DNA of 64,000 nucleotides from Demequina activiva (GTDB lineage: Bacteria; Actinomycetota; Actinomycetes; Actinomycetales; Demequinaceae): the NCBI RefSeq assembly GCF_016862815.1, contig NZ_BONR01000004.1:225642-289641 (forward strand), read 5' to 3'. Under the pieces are notes generated by a model that saw only the letters and a program-made list of their open reading frames with translations, ran no database searches and was not told the DNA's origin. This document shows positions 43,857-56,604 of this stretch, piece by piece; position 1 is the stretch's first letter, and each line of letters opens with the position of its first letter. Position numbers and translations under genes: made by a program.

Positions 43857-44600
43857 CTATTCCACCACGTCCGCGGGCACCTCGGTGGGCAGCGGCGCAC
43901 TCTCGGGCGCGACCCTCTCCACGACGGCGTCGAGGACGATCCGCACGTAGGTCTCCCCTACCCACAGGTGCTTGGCGTCCTCGACCGGGATCAGCTCGAG
44001 CTGGGACAGCGGAGCGAACCGCTCGCGCGCCTCGTCCGGCTTCAGGAAGTCGTCGTGCTCCGGCACCAGCGCCGTGACGGGCTTGCCGGTGGCGGCCCAG
44101 TCCTGGAGGTCCTCGTCCTTCGCGCGGTGCAGCGGCGGCGACAGCAGCAGCGCGCCCTCGACGTCCAGGTCCGCGCCGTGCATGAGCGCCAGTTCGGTCC
44201 CGAAGCTCCAGCCCACCAGCCACCGGTGCGGAAGCCCGCGGGCGACGGCGAAGTCCACCGCGGCCCGCACATCGGCCTCCTCGCCCACGCCCTCCTCGAA
44301 CTCGCCGTCGGACGTTCCGCGAGGCGACGCCGTGCCGCGGGTGTTGAAGCGGATCACCGCGACGTTCGCGAGGTGGGGCAGTCTCCACGCGGCCTTGCGC
44401 AGCACGTGGGAGTCCATGAAGCCGCCGTGGGTGGGCAGCGGGTGCAGCGTGATGAGGGTGGCACGCACCTCGCCGTCCGCCGGCAGCGCCAGCTCGCCCA
44501 CGAGCTCCAGTCCGTCCTCGGTGCGCAGCACGATGTCCTCGCGGATCGCGGGCAGCACCGTCGTCGAGCGGATCTCGGTCATGTCGGCGTCGTCAGCCAC
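43857..44600 (-). CDS. alpha/beta hydrolase, dienelactone-hydrolase-like
   Basis: A 247-residue hydrolase of the short peptidase/dienelactone-hydrolase-like type. TLHPLPTHGGFMDSHVL is the oxyanion region. VIRFNTRGTASPRGTSDGEF, the elbow LVGWSFGTELALMHG, the acid in PEHDDFLKP and EDAKHLWVG (His) make the catalytic set. The GTG at 44600 is preceded by GGGAGG at 4 bases and overlaps the end of the upstream gene by 8 bases. An ATG at 44582 is possible but has no ribosome site. Substrate unknown. Confidence 0.84.
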   Translation of the reverse strand: MADDADMTEIRSTTVLPAIREDIVLRTEDGLELVGELALPADGEVRATLITLHPLPTHGGFMDSHVLRKAAWRLPHLANVAVIRFNTRGTASPRGTSDGEFEEGVGEEADVRAAVDFAVARGLPHRWLVGWSFGTELALMHGADLDVEGALLLSPPLHRAKDEDLQDWAATGKPVTALVPEHDDFLKPDEARERFAPLSQLELIPVEDAKHLWVGETYVRIVLDAVVERVAPESAPLPTEVPADVVE

Positions 44601-44904
44601 TCGTCCTCCCGAACGTGTTCCAGCAATGGGTGTGCCAGTGACGGCGCTGGGCCGCGGCGGCCTCCGGTCCGAACAGCCCGTCCGCCGCCCACGCCACCAC
44701 ATGCGCGGTGTCGCCGGGGATCTCCTGCGCGCAGGCGGGGCACACGTAGGTCTTGTCGCTGAGCCGCGGCGTCACCACGATGTACTCCTCGCCGCCGGGC
44801 CCACGCTCTCGCCGCCCTCCGGTCGCGTTCGCGACGCGCTCGACGTCGAGCTCCGGGTGGGGCTGCCCGTAGGGACGCTTCGAGGAGCGGCGCTTGGACG
44901 GCAT
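44593..44904 (-). CDS. small conserved actinobacterial zinc-ribbon-like protein
   Basis: A 103-residue protein. A basic N-terminus (MPSKRRSSKRPYGQPHPELD) precedes YVCPACAQEIPGDTAHVVAW and RRHWHTHCW. The Cys-x-x-Cys plus the later His/Cys pair could bind one zinc ion. Similar small proteins are common in actinobacteria, often labelled ATP/GTP-binding without support; I give no function. A TAGACT box ends 7 bases before the ATG, suggesting a leaderless transcript. Its stop overlaps the start of the downstream hydrolase. Confidence 0.78.
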   Translation of the reverse strand: MPSKRRSSKRPYGQPHPELDVERVANATGGRRERGPGGEEYIVVTPRLSDKTYVCPACAQEIPGDTAHVVAWAADGLFGPEAAAAQRRHWHTHCWNTFGRTSG

Positions 44905-44950
44905 GGCGACCAGTCTACGGCGAGGTGAGGACCGCTCGTGGAGACGGCTG

Positions 44951-44980
44951 TGCCCGGCCGATGCGCGCATCGACCGGGCA
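44951..44980 (-). terminator. 30-bp hairpin after the GH1 gene
   Basis: TGCCCGGCCGATGCG and CGCATCGACCGGGCA abut as a near-perfect palindrome (one mismatch), 25 bases after the GH1 stop. A smaller dyad, GCCTCA/TGAGGC, lies between (44986-44999). It contains the window-wide repeated word GGCCGATGCG. Confidence 0.65.
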
Positions 44981-45005
44981 CACGTGCCTCACCTGAGGCG
45001 GGATG

Positions 45006-46469
45006 TCAGAAGGTTCGCGGGGGCGTCTGCGCGAGCGCGTCCGCCTCCTCGACGGGGACCACCTCGCGGCGGCGCAGCACCTCCTGGTACCAGTAGGCGG
45101 AGTCCTTGTAGCGGCGCTCGAGGGTGTCGTAGTCGACCCGGACGATGCCGAACCGCTTGGCGTAGCCCTGCGCCCACTCGAAGTTGTCCATGAGCGACCA
45201 CGCCATGTAGCCGCGCACGTCCGCGCCCTCGGCGATCGCGCTCTGGACGGCGCTCAGGTGGCCGTGGAAGTACTCGACGCGGTCGGTGTCGCGCACGCGC
45301 CCGTCCTCGTCCACCACGTCGTCCCAGGCGGAGCCGTTCTCCGTGACGTACAGCGGCTTGCCGGTCTCGCGGTAGGTCTTGAGCAGGTGCGCGTGCATGG
45401 CCGAGGGATCCACGTTCCACCCCATCGCCGTGACCTTGCCGGTGGGCGGCATGAACTCGATCTCCTCGTCGCCGGCCCACGGCGAGTTCGCGCCGGCCTT
45501 GTGGCCGTCCGCGAGGGTGGCGAGCTTGGACTGCGCCTCAGCCTTGTTCGGGTTGTGGCGCACCAGGTGCGAGGCGTAGTAGTTGACCCCGAACCAGTCC
45601 ACGGCACCCTTCATCTCGTCGAGGTCGCCCTCGTGCACGAAGGACCAGTCGGTCAGGTGCGCGGTGTTCGGCTTCAGCACCTCCGGGTAGGTGCCGTCGA
45701 TGAACGGCTGGTGCCACATCGTGTTCGCGAGCGCGTCGATGTGCTGCGCCGCGGCGATGTCCCGGGGGTTGGACGGGTCCCACGGGCGCGGCGTGTGGCA
45801 GTTGTTGACCAGTCCCACCTGCAGGTCCGCGTTGACGGCCTTCATCGCGCGGTACGCGCGGGCGTGCGCGAGGTTGAGGTGGTGCGCCGCGGTCAGGGCC
45901 TCGACGTCGTCCGCGTGACCCGGAGCGTGCGCACCGGCGCCGTAGCCCACGAACGAGCTCACCCACGGCTCGTTGAAGGTGGTCCACATCTCGACGTCGG
46001 CGCCGAACTCCTCGACCATGCGCACGGCGTAGGGCACGAACGCGTCCACGGTCTCGCGGCTCAGCCAGCCGCCCCGGTCCTCGAGCTCCTGCGGGAGGTC
46101 CCAGTGGTAGAGCGTGATGAGGGGCTTGATGCCCTTGTCCTTGAGGCGGTCCACGATGCCGCGGTAGAACGCGATGCCCTCAGCGTTGAACTCGCCGGTG
46201 CCACCCGGCTGGACGCGCGGCCAGGCGATCGAGAAGCGGTACGCCTGGAGGCCCAGATCGACCATCATGTCGATGTCCTCGGCCCAGCGGTGGAAGTGGT
46301 CGCACGCGACGTCGCCGTTGTCGCCGCCCACGACCTTGCCCGGGGTGGCGCAGAAGGTGTCCCAGATCGAGGGGCCGCGTCCGCCCTCGTGGGCGCCGCC
46401 CTCGATCTGGTAGGAGGCGGTGGCGGCTCCGAGCAGGAAGCCGTCGGGAAATTGAGTGGGAGTCGTCAT
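45006..46469 (-). CDS. GH1 beta-glucosidase
   Basis: A 487-residue intracellular enzyme. FPDGFLLGAATASYQIEGGA opens the barrel. Acid/base E167 is in TTFNEPW and nucleophile E377 in YVTENGSAW; MAWSLMDNFEWAQGY is the aglycone-side motif. Length and motifs fit bacterial beta-glucosidases acting on cello-oligosaccharides and aryl glucosides, but beta-galactosidase side activity is common in the family. The gene is monocistronic, with an operator-like dyad in its promoter and a hairpin after it. A TACACT box ends 7 bases before the ATG, so it is probably leaderless. Confidence 0.95.
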   Translation of the reverse strand: MTTPTQFPDGFLLGAATASYQIEGGAHEGGRGPSIWDTFCATPGKVVGGDNGDVACDHFHRWAEDIDMMVDLGLQAYRFSIAWPRVQPGGTGEFNAEGIAFYRGIVDRLKDKGIKPLITLYHWDLPQELEDRGGWLSRETVDAFVPYAVRMVEEFGADVEMWTTFNEPWVSSFVGYGAGAHAPGHADDVEALTAAHHLNLAHARAYRAMKAVNADLQVGLVNNCHTPRPWDPSNPRDIAAAQHIDALANTMWHQPFIDGTYPEVLKPNTAHLTDWSFVHEGDLDEMKGAVDWFGVNYYASHLVRHNPNKAEAQSKLATLADGHKAGANSPWAGDEEIEFMPPTGKVTAMGWNVDPSAMHAHLLKTYRETGKPLYVTENGSAWDDVVDEDGRVRDTDRVEYFHGHLSAVQSAIAEGADVRGYMAWSLMDNFEWAQGYAKRFGIVRVDYDTLERRYKDSAYWYQEVLRRREVVPVEEADALAQTPPRTF

Positions 46470-46476
46470 GCCCGCG

Positions 46477-46506
46477 AGTGTATCCCGAACGTTTCGATAT
46501 TTTCTA
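46477..46506 (-). promoter_or_regulatory. GH1 promoter with LacI-type half-palindrome
   Basis: On the minus strand TAGAAA (46501-46506) and TACACT (46477-46482) are spaced 18 bp. CGAAACGTTCG (46486-46496) lies between them with CGAA/TTCG arms, where a LacI-family repressor would block the polymerase. No local regulator is encoded. Confidence 0.45.
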
Positions 46507-46569
46507 CCACCCGGTCAGCCAGATGCGTTCAGCGCCCGCGGCGCCACCCCGACCAGCCCTCCCCTGCGG

Positions 46570-47157
46570 TCACATCCGGGTGAAGTCGTCCTTGTCGCGC
46601 TTGCCCTCGACGAACTCCAGCGCCGGCGGCAGCGGCGCCCGCTCGAGCCAGCGGTGCCAGTGGATTCCCGGTGCGAGCACCCGCCGCCCGATCACCGCTC
46701 CGAGCGCGCCGAGCAGGGGCGACGCGATCATCAGCAGGCCGAACGTGGGAGCGTTCCAGAAGTCCGCCGAGTCCTCGAAGGCGAGCCGCACGAGCGTGAG
46801 GATCGCGATGGCCACGAGCGGCAGCGCGACCGCGCCGGCGACGCCGTAGGTGATGTAGTGGCGCGGCACCGACTCGCTGAACCGCAGCCAGTGCAGCAGC
46901 GCCATGCTCATGAGCGCCCAGCCGCAGCTGTAGGCGGCGAGCAGCGTGGGAGCGATGGTGAAGCCGCCCGACGCGAGGAAGCTCATCGCGTCCTCGAGCG
47001 GCTGCGCCGTGAAGTAGATGAGCGCGAAGGGCGCGAGCGAGACGAGCCCCGCCTTCGCATGGCTCCAGAACGTCGCGTGCAGGTGCGCGCCGGGCTCGTG
47101 ATCCTTGAGCGGCTGGCGCATGCGACGCGGTGCGCGCTGGGGCTTGGTCCTGGCCAT
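46570..47157 (-). CDS. hypothetical four-helix membrane protein
   Basis: A 195-residue integral membrane protein. An Arg/Lys-rich cytosolic N-terminus (ARTKPQRAPRRMRQPLKDHE) is followed by four or five hydrophobic segments: AGLVSLAPFALIYF, TIAPTLLAAYSCGWALMSMA, YGVAGAVALPLVAIAILTLV, and FGLLMIASPLLGALGAVIG. The tail is charged. I do not recognise the family. A TACCCT box ends 7 bases before the ATG, suggesting a leaderless transcript. It lies downstream of nucS with a 55-base gap. Confidence 0.72.
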   Translation of the reverse strand: MARTKPQRAPRRMRQPLKDHEPGAHLHATFWSHAKAGLVSLAPFALIYFTAQPLEDAMSFLASGGFTIAPTLLAAYSCGWALMSMALLHWLRFSESVPRHYITYGVAGAVALPLVAIAILTLVRLAFEDSADFWNAPTFGLLMIASPLLGALGAVIGRRVLAPGIHWHRWLERAPLPPALEFVEGKRDKDDFTRM

Positions 47158-47212
47158 GGCGTCCAGGGTAACGCCAGGATCGCGGCGCCAGCCGCGCTCG
47201 CCCGGCCGCGGA

Positions 47213-47908
47213 CTAGAACAGGCGCGTGGTCGGGTCGTCCGCCCCGCGCATCGCGTCATAGTCGAGGATCAGGCAACGGATGCCGCGGTCCTCGGCCAGG
47301 ACGCGGGCCTGTGGCTTGATCTCCTGCGCGGCGAACACTCCCTCGACCGGGCTCAGCAGCGGGTCGCGGTTCATCAGCTCGAGGTACCGCGTGAGCTGCT
47401 CGACGCCGTCGATCTCGCCACGGCGCTTGATCTCGACGGCCACGGCCGCGCCGCTCGCGTCGCGCGCGAGGATGTCCACGGGCCCGATCGCCGTCATGTA
47501 CTCCCTGCGCACGAGCGTGTGCCCATCTCCCAGGAGGGCGATCTGCTCCGCGAGCAGCTCCTGCAGATGCGCCTCGACGCCGTCCTTGACCAGTCCGGGA
47601 TCCACCCCCAGATCGTGCTGCGTGTCCGCGAGGATCTCGTGCAGCTCGATCTCGAGCCGATCGTCGGTCTTGTCGTGCTGGACGGTCCAGACCTTGATGA
47701 CGCCAGCGTCGGCCTGCTCCGAGGAGGGCTCGACCTCGCGCGTGGTGCACGGCGGGCTCATCCAGTTCAGCGGCTTGTACGAGCCACCGTCGGAGTGCAG
47801 CAGCACCGAGCCGTCGGCCTTCAGCATGATCGCCCGGGTGGCGAGAGGCAGATGCGCGCTGAGCCGCCCGCTGTAGCGGGCGGCGCAGCGCGCGATGACG
47901 ACGCGCAT
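47213..47908 (-). CDS. nucS: mismatch-specific endonuclease NucS/EndoMS
   Basis: A 231-residue nuclease that cuts both strands at mismatches, serving mismatch repair in actinobacteria that lack MutS/Mut[21 protein letters not shown] opens the N-terminal DNA-binding domain. The C-terminal PD-(D/E)xK core reads [20 protein letters not shown] followed by KRRGEIDG. The last residues TTRLF resemble a sliding-clamp-binding tail. It is 6 bases after atpC, the usual actinobacterial position, so it may be transcribed with the ATP synthase genes. Confidence 0.95.
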   Translation of the reverse strand: MRVVIARCAARYSGRLSAHLPLATRAIMLKADGSVLLHSDGGSYKPLNWMSPPCTTREVEPSSEQADAGVIKVWTVQHDKTDDRLEIELHEILADTQHDLGVDPGLVKDGVEAHLQELLAEQIALLGDGHTLVRREYMTAIGPVDILARDASGAAVAVEIKRRGEIDGVEQLTRYLELMNRDPLLSPVEGVFAAQEIKPQARVLAEDRGIRCLILDYDAMRGADDPTTRLF

Positions 47909-47914
47909 GGGGCG

Positions 47915-48184
47915 TCAGGCCTCGTCGGTCTCCGCCGGCGTCGCGCCGATGGTGATCACGTTGTGGTCGAAGGACACGAAGCCCTGCGTGATCTCGAACT
48001 CCACGTCGGACGACTCTCCGGTGCGCACGCGCACCGTTCCGGCCTTGAGGAGCGCGAGCACCGGCTCGTGATTCGCGAGCAGGCCGATCTCACCCTCGAC
48101 GGAGGGGGCGATGACGCGCTCCGCCGTCCCGGACCACAGCGTGCGGTCCGGGGCGACGATGTCGACGGTCAGGGGGCCGGCCAT
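47915..48184 (-). CDS. atpC: ATP synthase F1 epsilon subunit
   Basis: An 89-residue protein covering the N-terminal beta-barrel (VDIVAPDRTLWSGTAERVIA, PSVEGEIGLLANHEPVLALL). The C-terminal inhibitory helical hairpin is largely absent, as in many actinobacterial epsilon subunits. It starts 2 bases after atpD and ends the ATP synthase operon. Confidence 0.95.
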   Translation of the reverse strand: MAGPLTVDIVAPDRTLWSGTAERVIAPSVEGEIGLLANHEPVLALLKAGTVRVRTGESSDVEFEITQGFVSFDHNVITIGATPAETDEA

Positions 48185-48186
48185 GG

Positions 48187-50606
<2,420 letters not shown>

Positions 50607-50609
50607 CGG

Positions 50610-52244
50610 CTACTTCTTCTTCTTCGCGACGATCTGCTCCTGCTCGGACTCGACGTCGCCGCCGCCCTCGATCGTCGCATCGGTCGTCAGCTCCGTGCCC
50701 TCAGAGGCCAGGAACGTCGACAGGTAGTCGTCCACGGCGGACTCGAGGGCCTCCGTGGTCTCGTCCGTGAGCTTGCCGGACTCGGCGATGTCGGTGAGGA
50801 CGGAGGTCGAGCGGCGCAGGTGGTCGAGGAGCTCACGCTCGAAGCGCAGCACGTCCGCCAGCGGGATCTTGTCGAGCTTGCCCTTGGTGCCGGCCCAGAT
50901 CGAGACGACCTGCTCCTCCACGGGATACGGCGAGTACTGGGGCTGCTTGAGCAGCTCCATCAGGCGCGCACCGCGGGTGAGCTGCTGGCGCGAGGCCGCG
51001 TCGAGGTCCGACGCGAACATCGCGAAGGCCTCGAGCGAGCGGTACTGCGCGAGGTCGATCTTGAGCGTTCCAGACACGCTCTTCATCGCCTTCACCTGCG
51101 CGGAGCCGCCCACGCGGGACACCGAGATGCCCACGTCGATGGCGGGACGCTGGTTCGCGTTGAAGAGATCGGACTGCAGGAAGATCTGGCCGTCCGTGAT
51201 CGAGATCACGTTGGTGGGGATGTAGGCCGAGACGTCGTTCGCCTTGGTCTCGATCACCGGCAGGCCCGTCATCGAGCCCGCGCCCATGTCGTCGGACAGC
51301 TTCGCGCAGCGCTCGAGCAGACGGGAGTGCAGGTAGAACACGTCGCCCGGGTACGCCTCGCGGCCCGGCGGGCGGCGCAGCAGCAGCGACACGGCGCGGT
51401 AGGCCTCGGCCTGCTTCGACAGGTCGTCGAAGATGACCAGGACGTGCTTGCCGTCGTACATCCAGTGCTGGCCGATGGCCGAGCCGGTGTAGGGCGCGAG
51501 GTACTTGAAGCCCGCGGGGTCCGAGGCGGGCGCGGCGACGATCGTGGTGTACTCCAGAGCGCCGGCCTCCTCGAGGGCGCCGCGCACCGAGGCGATCGTG
51601 GAGCCCTTCTGACCGATGGCCACATAGATGCAGCGCACCTGCTTCGAGGGGTCGCCGGTCTCCCAGTTGTCCTTCTGGTTGATGATCGTGTCGATCGCGA
51701 TCGCCGTCTTGCCAGTCTGGCGGTCGCCGATGATCAGCTGGCGCTGACCACGGCCGATGGGGATCATCGCGTCGATGGCCTTGAGACCAGTCTGCAGGGG
51801 CTCGTGCACCGACTTGCGGTCCATGACGCCAGGCGCCTGGAGCTCGAGCGCACGGCGAGCGTCCGTCTCGATCTCGCCGAGGCCGTCGATGGGCGTGCCC
51901 AGCGGGTCCACGACGCGGCCCAGGTAGCCGTCGCCGACGGCGACGGAGAGGACCTCGCCGGTGCGGTGCACCTCCTGGCCCTCCTCGATGCCGGTGAACT
52001 CACCCAGCACCACGACGCCGATCTCGCGGACGTCGAGGTTCAGTGCGAGGCCCAGGGTTCCGTCCTCGAAGCGCAGCAGCTCGTTCGCCATGCAGCCGGG
52101 CAGGCCCTCGACCTGCGCGATGCCGTCGCCGGCGAGGATCACGCGGCCGACCTCTTCGCGCACGACGCCCGAGGGCTCGTACGACTTCACGTAGCTGTCG
52201 AGCGCGTCCCGAATCTCATCGGGACTGATCGTCAACTCAGCCAT
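50610..52244 (-). CDS. atpA: ATP synthase F1 alpha subunit
   Basis: A 544-residue regulatory nucleotide-binding subunit. The P-loop GDRQTGKT is present, along with the arginine-finger region [10 protein letters not shown]. The C-terminus carries a charged tail ([13 protein letters not shown]), longer than in E. coli and typical of actinobacteria. It starts 44 bases after atpH. Confidence 0.97.
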   Translation of the reverse strand: MAELTISPDEIRDALDSYVKSYEPSGVVREEVGRVILAGDGIAQVEGLPGCMANELLRFEDGTLGLALNLDVREIGVVVLGEFTGIEEGQEVHRTGEVLSVAVGDGYLGRVVDPLGTPIDGLGEIETDARRALELQAPGVMDRKSVHEPLQTGLKAIDAMIPIGRGQRQLIIGDRQTGKTAIAIDTIINQKDNWETGDPSKQVRCIYVAIGQKGSTIASVRGALEEAGALEYTTIVAAPASDPAGFKYLAPYTGSAIGQHWMYDGKHVLVIFDDLSKQAEAYRAVSLLLRRPPGREAYPGDVFYLHSRLLERCAKLSDDMGAGSMTGLPVIETKANDVSAYIPTNVISITDGQIFLQSDLFNANQRPAIDVGISVSRVGGSAQVKAMKSVSGTLKIDLAQYRSLEAFAMFASDLDAASRQQLTRGARLMELLKQPQYSPYPVEEQVVSIWAGTKGKLDKIPLADVLRFERELLDHLRRSTSVLTDIAESGKLTDETTEALESAVDDYLSTFLASEGTELTTDATIEGGGDVESEQEQIVAKKKK

Positions 52245-52288
52245 GTCTCATCTCTCCTGTCACTACCGCGGTCGCGGTGTCGTCTTCG

Positions 52289-53101
52289 CTAGCCGACGAG
52301 TCGTCGTCGTGCCTCGTCGAGCCGGCTGAGGACAGTGCTGTCCACCACCTCGGACCCGACCTGAACTCGGATGCCGCCCAGGACCGCGGGGTCCACGGCG
52401 ACGTTGATCTGCATCTCGCGGCCATACGCCTGCTCGAGGATCGACGCCAGGCGCGTGCGCTGCTTCGCGGACAGCTCCACGGCGGCGGTCACGTTCGCGA
52501 CCGAGCGGCCGCGACGCGCCGCGGCGGTGTCGAGCAGCGAGTGCAGCGCGGGGATGAGCCGCTGACCGCGCGGCACGCCCACCACGCGGGTGAGCAGCGC
52601 CTGCGAGACGGGGTGGAGCTTGCCGCCCAGCGTGCCCTCGAGCAGCGCGAGGCGCTGCTGCTTGGTCGCCGAGCGGTTGCTCATCGCGACCAGCAGGTCA
52701 CGCTCGGCGCTGAGCAGCCGCTCCACGCGGAACAGCTCCTCCTCGACCGCGTCGAGCGTGCCGGCGTTCTCCGCGTAGGCGAACAGCGCCAGCTCGCCGG
52801 CGTCATCGATCGACTCCGCGAGGTCCGCCTCGGCGGACCAGCGCTGGTTCGCGAACGACGCCACGGCGTCGACGGCGCGCGAGTCGAACGAGCCGAACAG
52901 CTGCCGGACCAGCGTGGCCTTGTCCGTTCCGGGCCGCGCCGGGTCCGTCAGGGCACGCCGCAGCGAGCCCGACGAGTCCAGGGCGTCGACCACCGCGAAC
53001 AGGTGCTCCGCGATCGTGATGCCGTCCTTGCCCGCCGCCGTGGCGACGGCGTCGAACTCGCGCATCACGGCATCGTGAGAGGCCTGGCTGGTTCCGCGCA
53101 T
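52289..53101 (-). CDS. atpH: ATP synthase F1 delta subunit
   Basis: A 270-residue peripheral-stalk subunit, about 90 residues longer than E. coli delta but normal for actinobacteria. The C-terminal part AAVELSAKQRTRLASILEQA and GGIRVQVGSEVVDSTVLSRL is the conserved OSCP region. It begins 5 bases after the atpF stop. Confidence 0.95.
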   Translation of the reverse strand: MRGTSQASHDAVMREFDAVATAAGKDGITIAEHLFAVVDALDSSGSLRRALTDPARPGTDKATLVRQLFGSFDSRAVDAVASFANQRWSAEADLAESIDDAGELALFAYAENAGTLDAVEEELFRVERLLSAERDLLVAMSNRSATKQQRLALLEGTLGGKLHPVSQALLTRVVGVPRGQRLIPALHSLLDTAAARRGRSVANVTAAVELSAKQRTRLASILEQAYGREMQINVAVDPAVLGGIRVQVGSEVVDSTVLSRLDEARRRLVG

Positions 53102-53106
53102 CGGCT

Positions 53107-53970
<864 letters not shown>

Positions 53971-54837
53971 TTAGTGCTCTTCCTCGATGGCCATGTTGAT
54001 GTACACAGACGACAGCATGACGAAGACGTAGGCCTGCAGCGCCGCGACGAAGATCTCGAACAGCGTGAAGGCGAATCCTGCGACGAAGGTGACGGTGCCC
54101 ATGGCCTTCATGGCGCCGGCGGCCTCGAAGAAGAAGTACTGGGTGGCGGCGAAGCACAGCACCAGCAGCAGGTGGCCGGCCATCATGTTCGCCGCGAGTC
54201 GCAGCGCGAGCGTGGCAGGGCGCAGGATGAACACCTGCAGGAACTCGATGGGCGTCAGCAGCAGGTAGATGCCCTTGGGGACGCCGGCCGGGAACAGGCT
54301 GGTCTTGAGGTAGCCGCCCAGCCCGTGCTGCTTGATGCCGACGCCCAGGTACAGGACGTAGACCCAGATCGCCATGACGATGGGCAGCCCGATGAGCGAC
54401 GTGCCGGCCATGTTGATGAACGGGATCACGCCGGTGATGTTGAAGGCGAGGATCGCGAGGAAGAGCGTGGTCAGGAACGGGAGGAAGCGCTTGGCGTTCT
54501 CCTTGTCCATCACCTGCTCGACGATCTGGGTGCGGACGAAGTCCAGCAGCATCTCGACCACCGACTGGCCGCGGGTGGGAACCACCTTCGCCTTGCGGGA
54601 CACCAGCCAGAAGATCAGGATGAGCACCGCGGCGGCGATGACGCGCGCCAGCATGATGCGGTTGAACTCGAAGATCGTTCCCTCGCCGAAGAGCGCCGGC
54701 GGGAAGAACTCCTCGACCGTGGGGGCGTGGAAGCCGTCTGAGTACGTGAGCCACCCGAGGAGGCCCGAGGAGTCGCCGTCATCGGCCGCGAGCTCGGATG
54801 AGGCCGCGGTGGCCGCACCCAGGGCTAGATTCGCCAC
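53971..54837 (-). CDS. atpB: ATP synthase F0 a subunit
   Basis: A 288-residue membrane subunit forming the proton half-channels. The conserved arginine helix is PATLALRLAANMMAGHLLLV. HAPTVEEFFPPALFGEG lies near the N-terminus, as in other actinobacteria. GTG start at 54837 with GGAGAG upstream. A candidate internal promoter (TAGGAT on the minus strand, 54912-54917) sits between atpI and this gene. Confidence 0.96.
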   Translation of the reverse strand: MANLALGAATAASSELAADDGDSSGLLGWLTYSDGFHAPTVEEFFPPALFGEGTIFEFNRIMLARVIAAAVLILIFWLVSRKAKVVPTRGQSVVEMLLDFVRTQIVEQVMDKENAKRFLPFLTTLFLAILAFNITGVIPFINMAGTSLIGLPIVMAIWVYVLYLGVGIKQHGLGGYLKTSLFPAGVPKGIYLLLTPIEFLQVFILRPATLALRLAANMMAGHLLLVLCFAATQYFFFEAAGAMKAMGTVTFVAGFAFTLFEIFVAALQAYVFVMLSSVYINMAIEEEH

Positions 54838-54931
54838 AGAATTCTCTCCAGGAGTCGTGAAGCTGGTGGCGCGGACAGGGAGCCAGCGCGCCGGTACCGT
54901 GATGCCCCAGAATCCTAACGTATCCGCCGGG

Positions 54932-55354
54932 CTACTTCGACCCCGAGCCGGCGCCGGGATCGACGTAGGGGATCCTCGCCGAGCGGATCACCCAGAAGTC
55001 CACCGCGAGGGTTCCGAGCACCCCCACCACGGCGAAGGCCGCGAACAGCTCCTTGTGGAAGTCGGCGACGTTCTGGAGCAGCAGCAGGGCGACGATGATG
55101 ATCAGCATCTTGAGCAGCCACGAGCCGCCGATGATGCCTGCCATCACGTGCGCCTCGCGGTCGTGGCCGATCACCATCGCGAGCTGCGTGGTGAGGCCGG
55201 AGAGCGCGGCCACGGCGACACCGATCTCGGCGGCCACGAGGCCCGGCGCGCCGGCGACCAGCAGTCCCACCGGCACCGCGATGAGCGCGAGCGCGACGAT
55301 CCCGATGACGGTGACGCGCAGCGCGCGGCGGTAGGTGACGGATTCCTCGTTCAC
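54932..55354 (-). CDS. atpI: AtpI-like membrane protein
   Basis: A 140-residue protein with four membrane segments (VTVIGIVALALIAVPVGLLV; GLVAAEIGVAVAALSGLTTQ; GGSWLLKMLIIIVALLLLQN; FAAFAVVGVLGTLAVDFWVI). Its place directly before atpB and its size match AtpI/Uncl, which helps c-ring assembly; sequence identity across the family is low. The GTG at 55354 has AGGAG upstream and overlaps the preceding stop (GTGA). Confidence 0.82.
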   Translation of the reverse strand: MNEESVTYRRALRVTVIGIVALALIAVPVGLLVAGAPGLVAAEIGVAVAALSGLTTQLAMVIGHDREAHVMAGIIGGSWLLKMLIIIVALLLLQNVADFHKELFAAFAVVGVLGTLAVDFWVIRSARIPYVDPGAGSGSK

Positions 55355-56604
55355 GGCTTCTCCTGGGATGAGGCATCGGCGGCCGATGCGCGGGTGGTCG
55401 GGGCAGCCGAGGACGACGCGGTCTCGAGGCTCACATGGTCGTCGCGATGGTAGCCCTCGGGGGTGATGCGCTGCAGCGGCTTGACCTTGTCGCCGGCGTT
55501 GCGCCACCCGCGGGACAGGCGGCGCCGCAAGGCCGGCGAGAACGTGATGAGGGCGCACACGGCGATGCCGCAGGCGATGAGCACCAGTGCCTGCCCGGTG
55601 GGCAGGAACACCAGCGAGACCGTGCCGAAGGACAGCACCGCGGTCCACAGGTAGAGCACGCTCACGGCCCACCGGTGCGAGTGGCCCGCGCGCAGCAGCA
55701 CGTGGTGGAGGTGGTGGGCGTCGGGCATGAACGGCGACTGTCCCTTGAGCACCCGTCTGATCACCGCGAGCGTCATGTCGATCAGCGGCACGGCGACCAC
55801 CATGAGCGGCAGCACGATGGGGATGAAGGCCGGGATGCGCTCGCGCTCGGACACGACGGTGGGGTCGATCTGGCCCGTCACGACGATCGCGGCGGCGGCG
55901 ATCGTCAGCCCCAGCACCATGGACCCCGAGTCGCCCATGAAGATGCGGGCGGGATGCAGATTGTGCGGCAGGAAGCCCAGGCACGCGCCCACCAGCCCCG
56001 CGAGGATCAGCGTCGCGAGCGATGAGTAGTCTCCCGGCGACGCGGAGCGGGCGAGCACGTACGTGTAGGTCAGGAACGCCGCGCCGCCGATCGCGACCAT
56101 CCCGGCGGCGAGCCCGTCGAGACCGTCCACGAAGTTCACGGCATTGATCGCGACCACGACCACGATCACCGTGGCCGCCAGCGAGAGGTACGAGCTGCCG
56201 ATCGTGAGGCCCGCGATCGGCACGGTCACGAGCTGCACGCCGCTCCACGCCATGATCAGCGCAGCCAGGACCTGACCCGCGAGCTTGGCCATCCAGTCGA
56301 GGTCCCAGATGTCGTCCGCCATGCCGAGCGCGCACACCAGGGCGGCCCCTCCGAGGACGCCCCAGACGGCGCCGGAGGCGTCGAACACCGGATCGAGGAA
56401 CGGGATGTTGCTCGCGATCAGGATCCCGGCCGCGATTCCGAGGAAGATCGCGATCCCGCCCAGCCGCGCGGTGGGCAACGTGTGGACGTCGCGATCGCGC
56501 ACGGCGGTCACCGCCCCTGCGCGGAACGCCAGGTGGCGCATCGCAGGAGTCGCGGCGTACGCGACCAGCGCGGCGACCACGAGCAGCGTCAGATAGACCT
56601 TCAC
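55351..56604 (-). CDS. wecA: undecaprenyl-phosphate GlcNAc-1-phosphate transferase (WecA/MraY family)
   Basis: A 417-residue polyprenyl-phosphate phosphoglycosyl transferase with about eleven membrane helices. The active site is intact: GMADDIWDLDW (Asp-Asp), NAVNFVDGLDGLAAG, NLHPARIFMGDSGSM and the sugar-recognition loop AHHLHHVLLRAG. It starts lipid-linked glycan synthesis for cell-wall polymers. The cytosolic tail beyond about 355 is long and Ser/Ala-rich. It overlaps tsaC by 4 bases upstream and atpI by 4 bases downstream. Confidence 0.92.
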   Translation of the reverse strand: MKVYLTLLVVAALVAYAATPAMRHLAFRAGAVTAVRDRDVHTLPTARLGGIAIFLGIAAGILIASNIPFLDPVFDASGAVWGVLGGAALVCALGMADDIWDLDWMAKLAGQVLAALIMAWSGVQLVTVPIAGLTIGSSYLSLAATVIVVVVAINAVNFVDGLDGLAAGMVAIGGAAFLTYTYVLARSASPGDYSSLATLILAGLVGACLGFLPHNLHPARIFMGDSGSMVLGLTIAAAAIVVTGQIDPTVVSERERIPAFIPIVLPLMVVAVPLIDMTLAVIRRVLKGQSPFMPDAHHLHHVLLRAGHSHRWAVSVLYLWTAVLSFGTVSLVFLPTGQALVLIACGIAVCALITFSPALRRRLSRGWRNAGDKVKPLQRITPEGYHRDDHVSLETASSSAAPTTRASAADASSQEKP

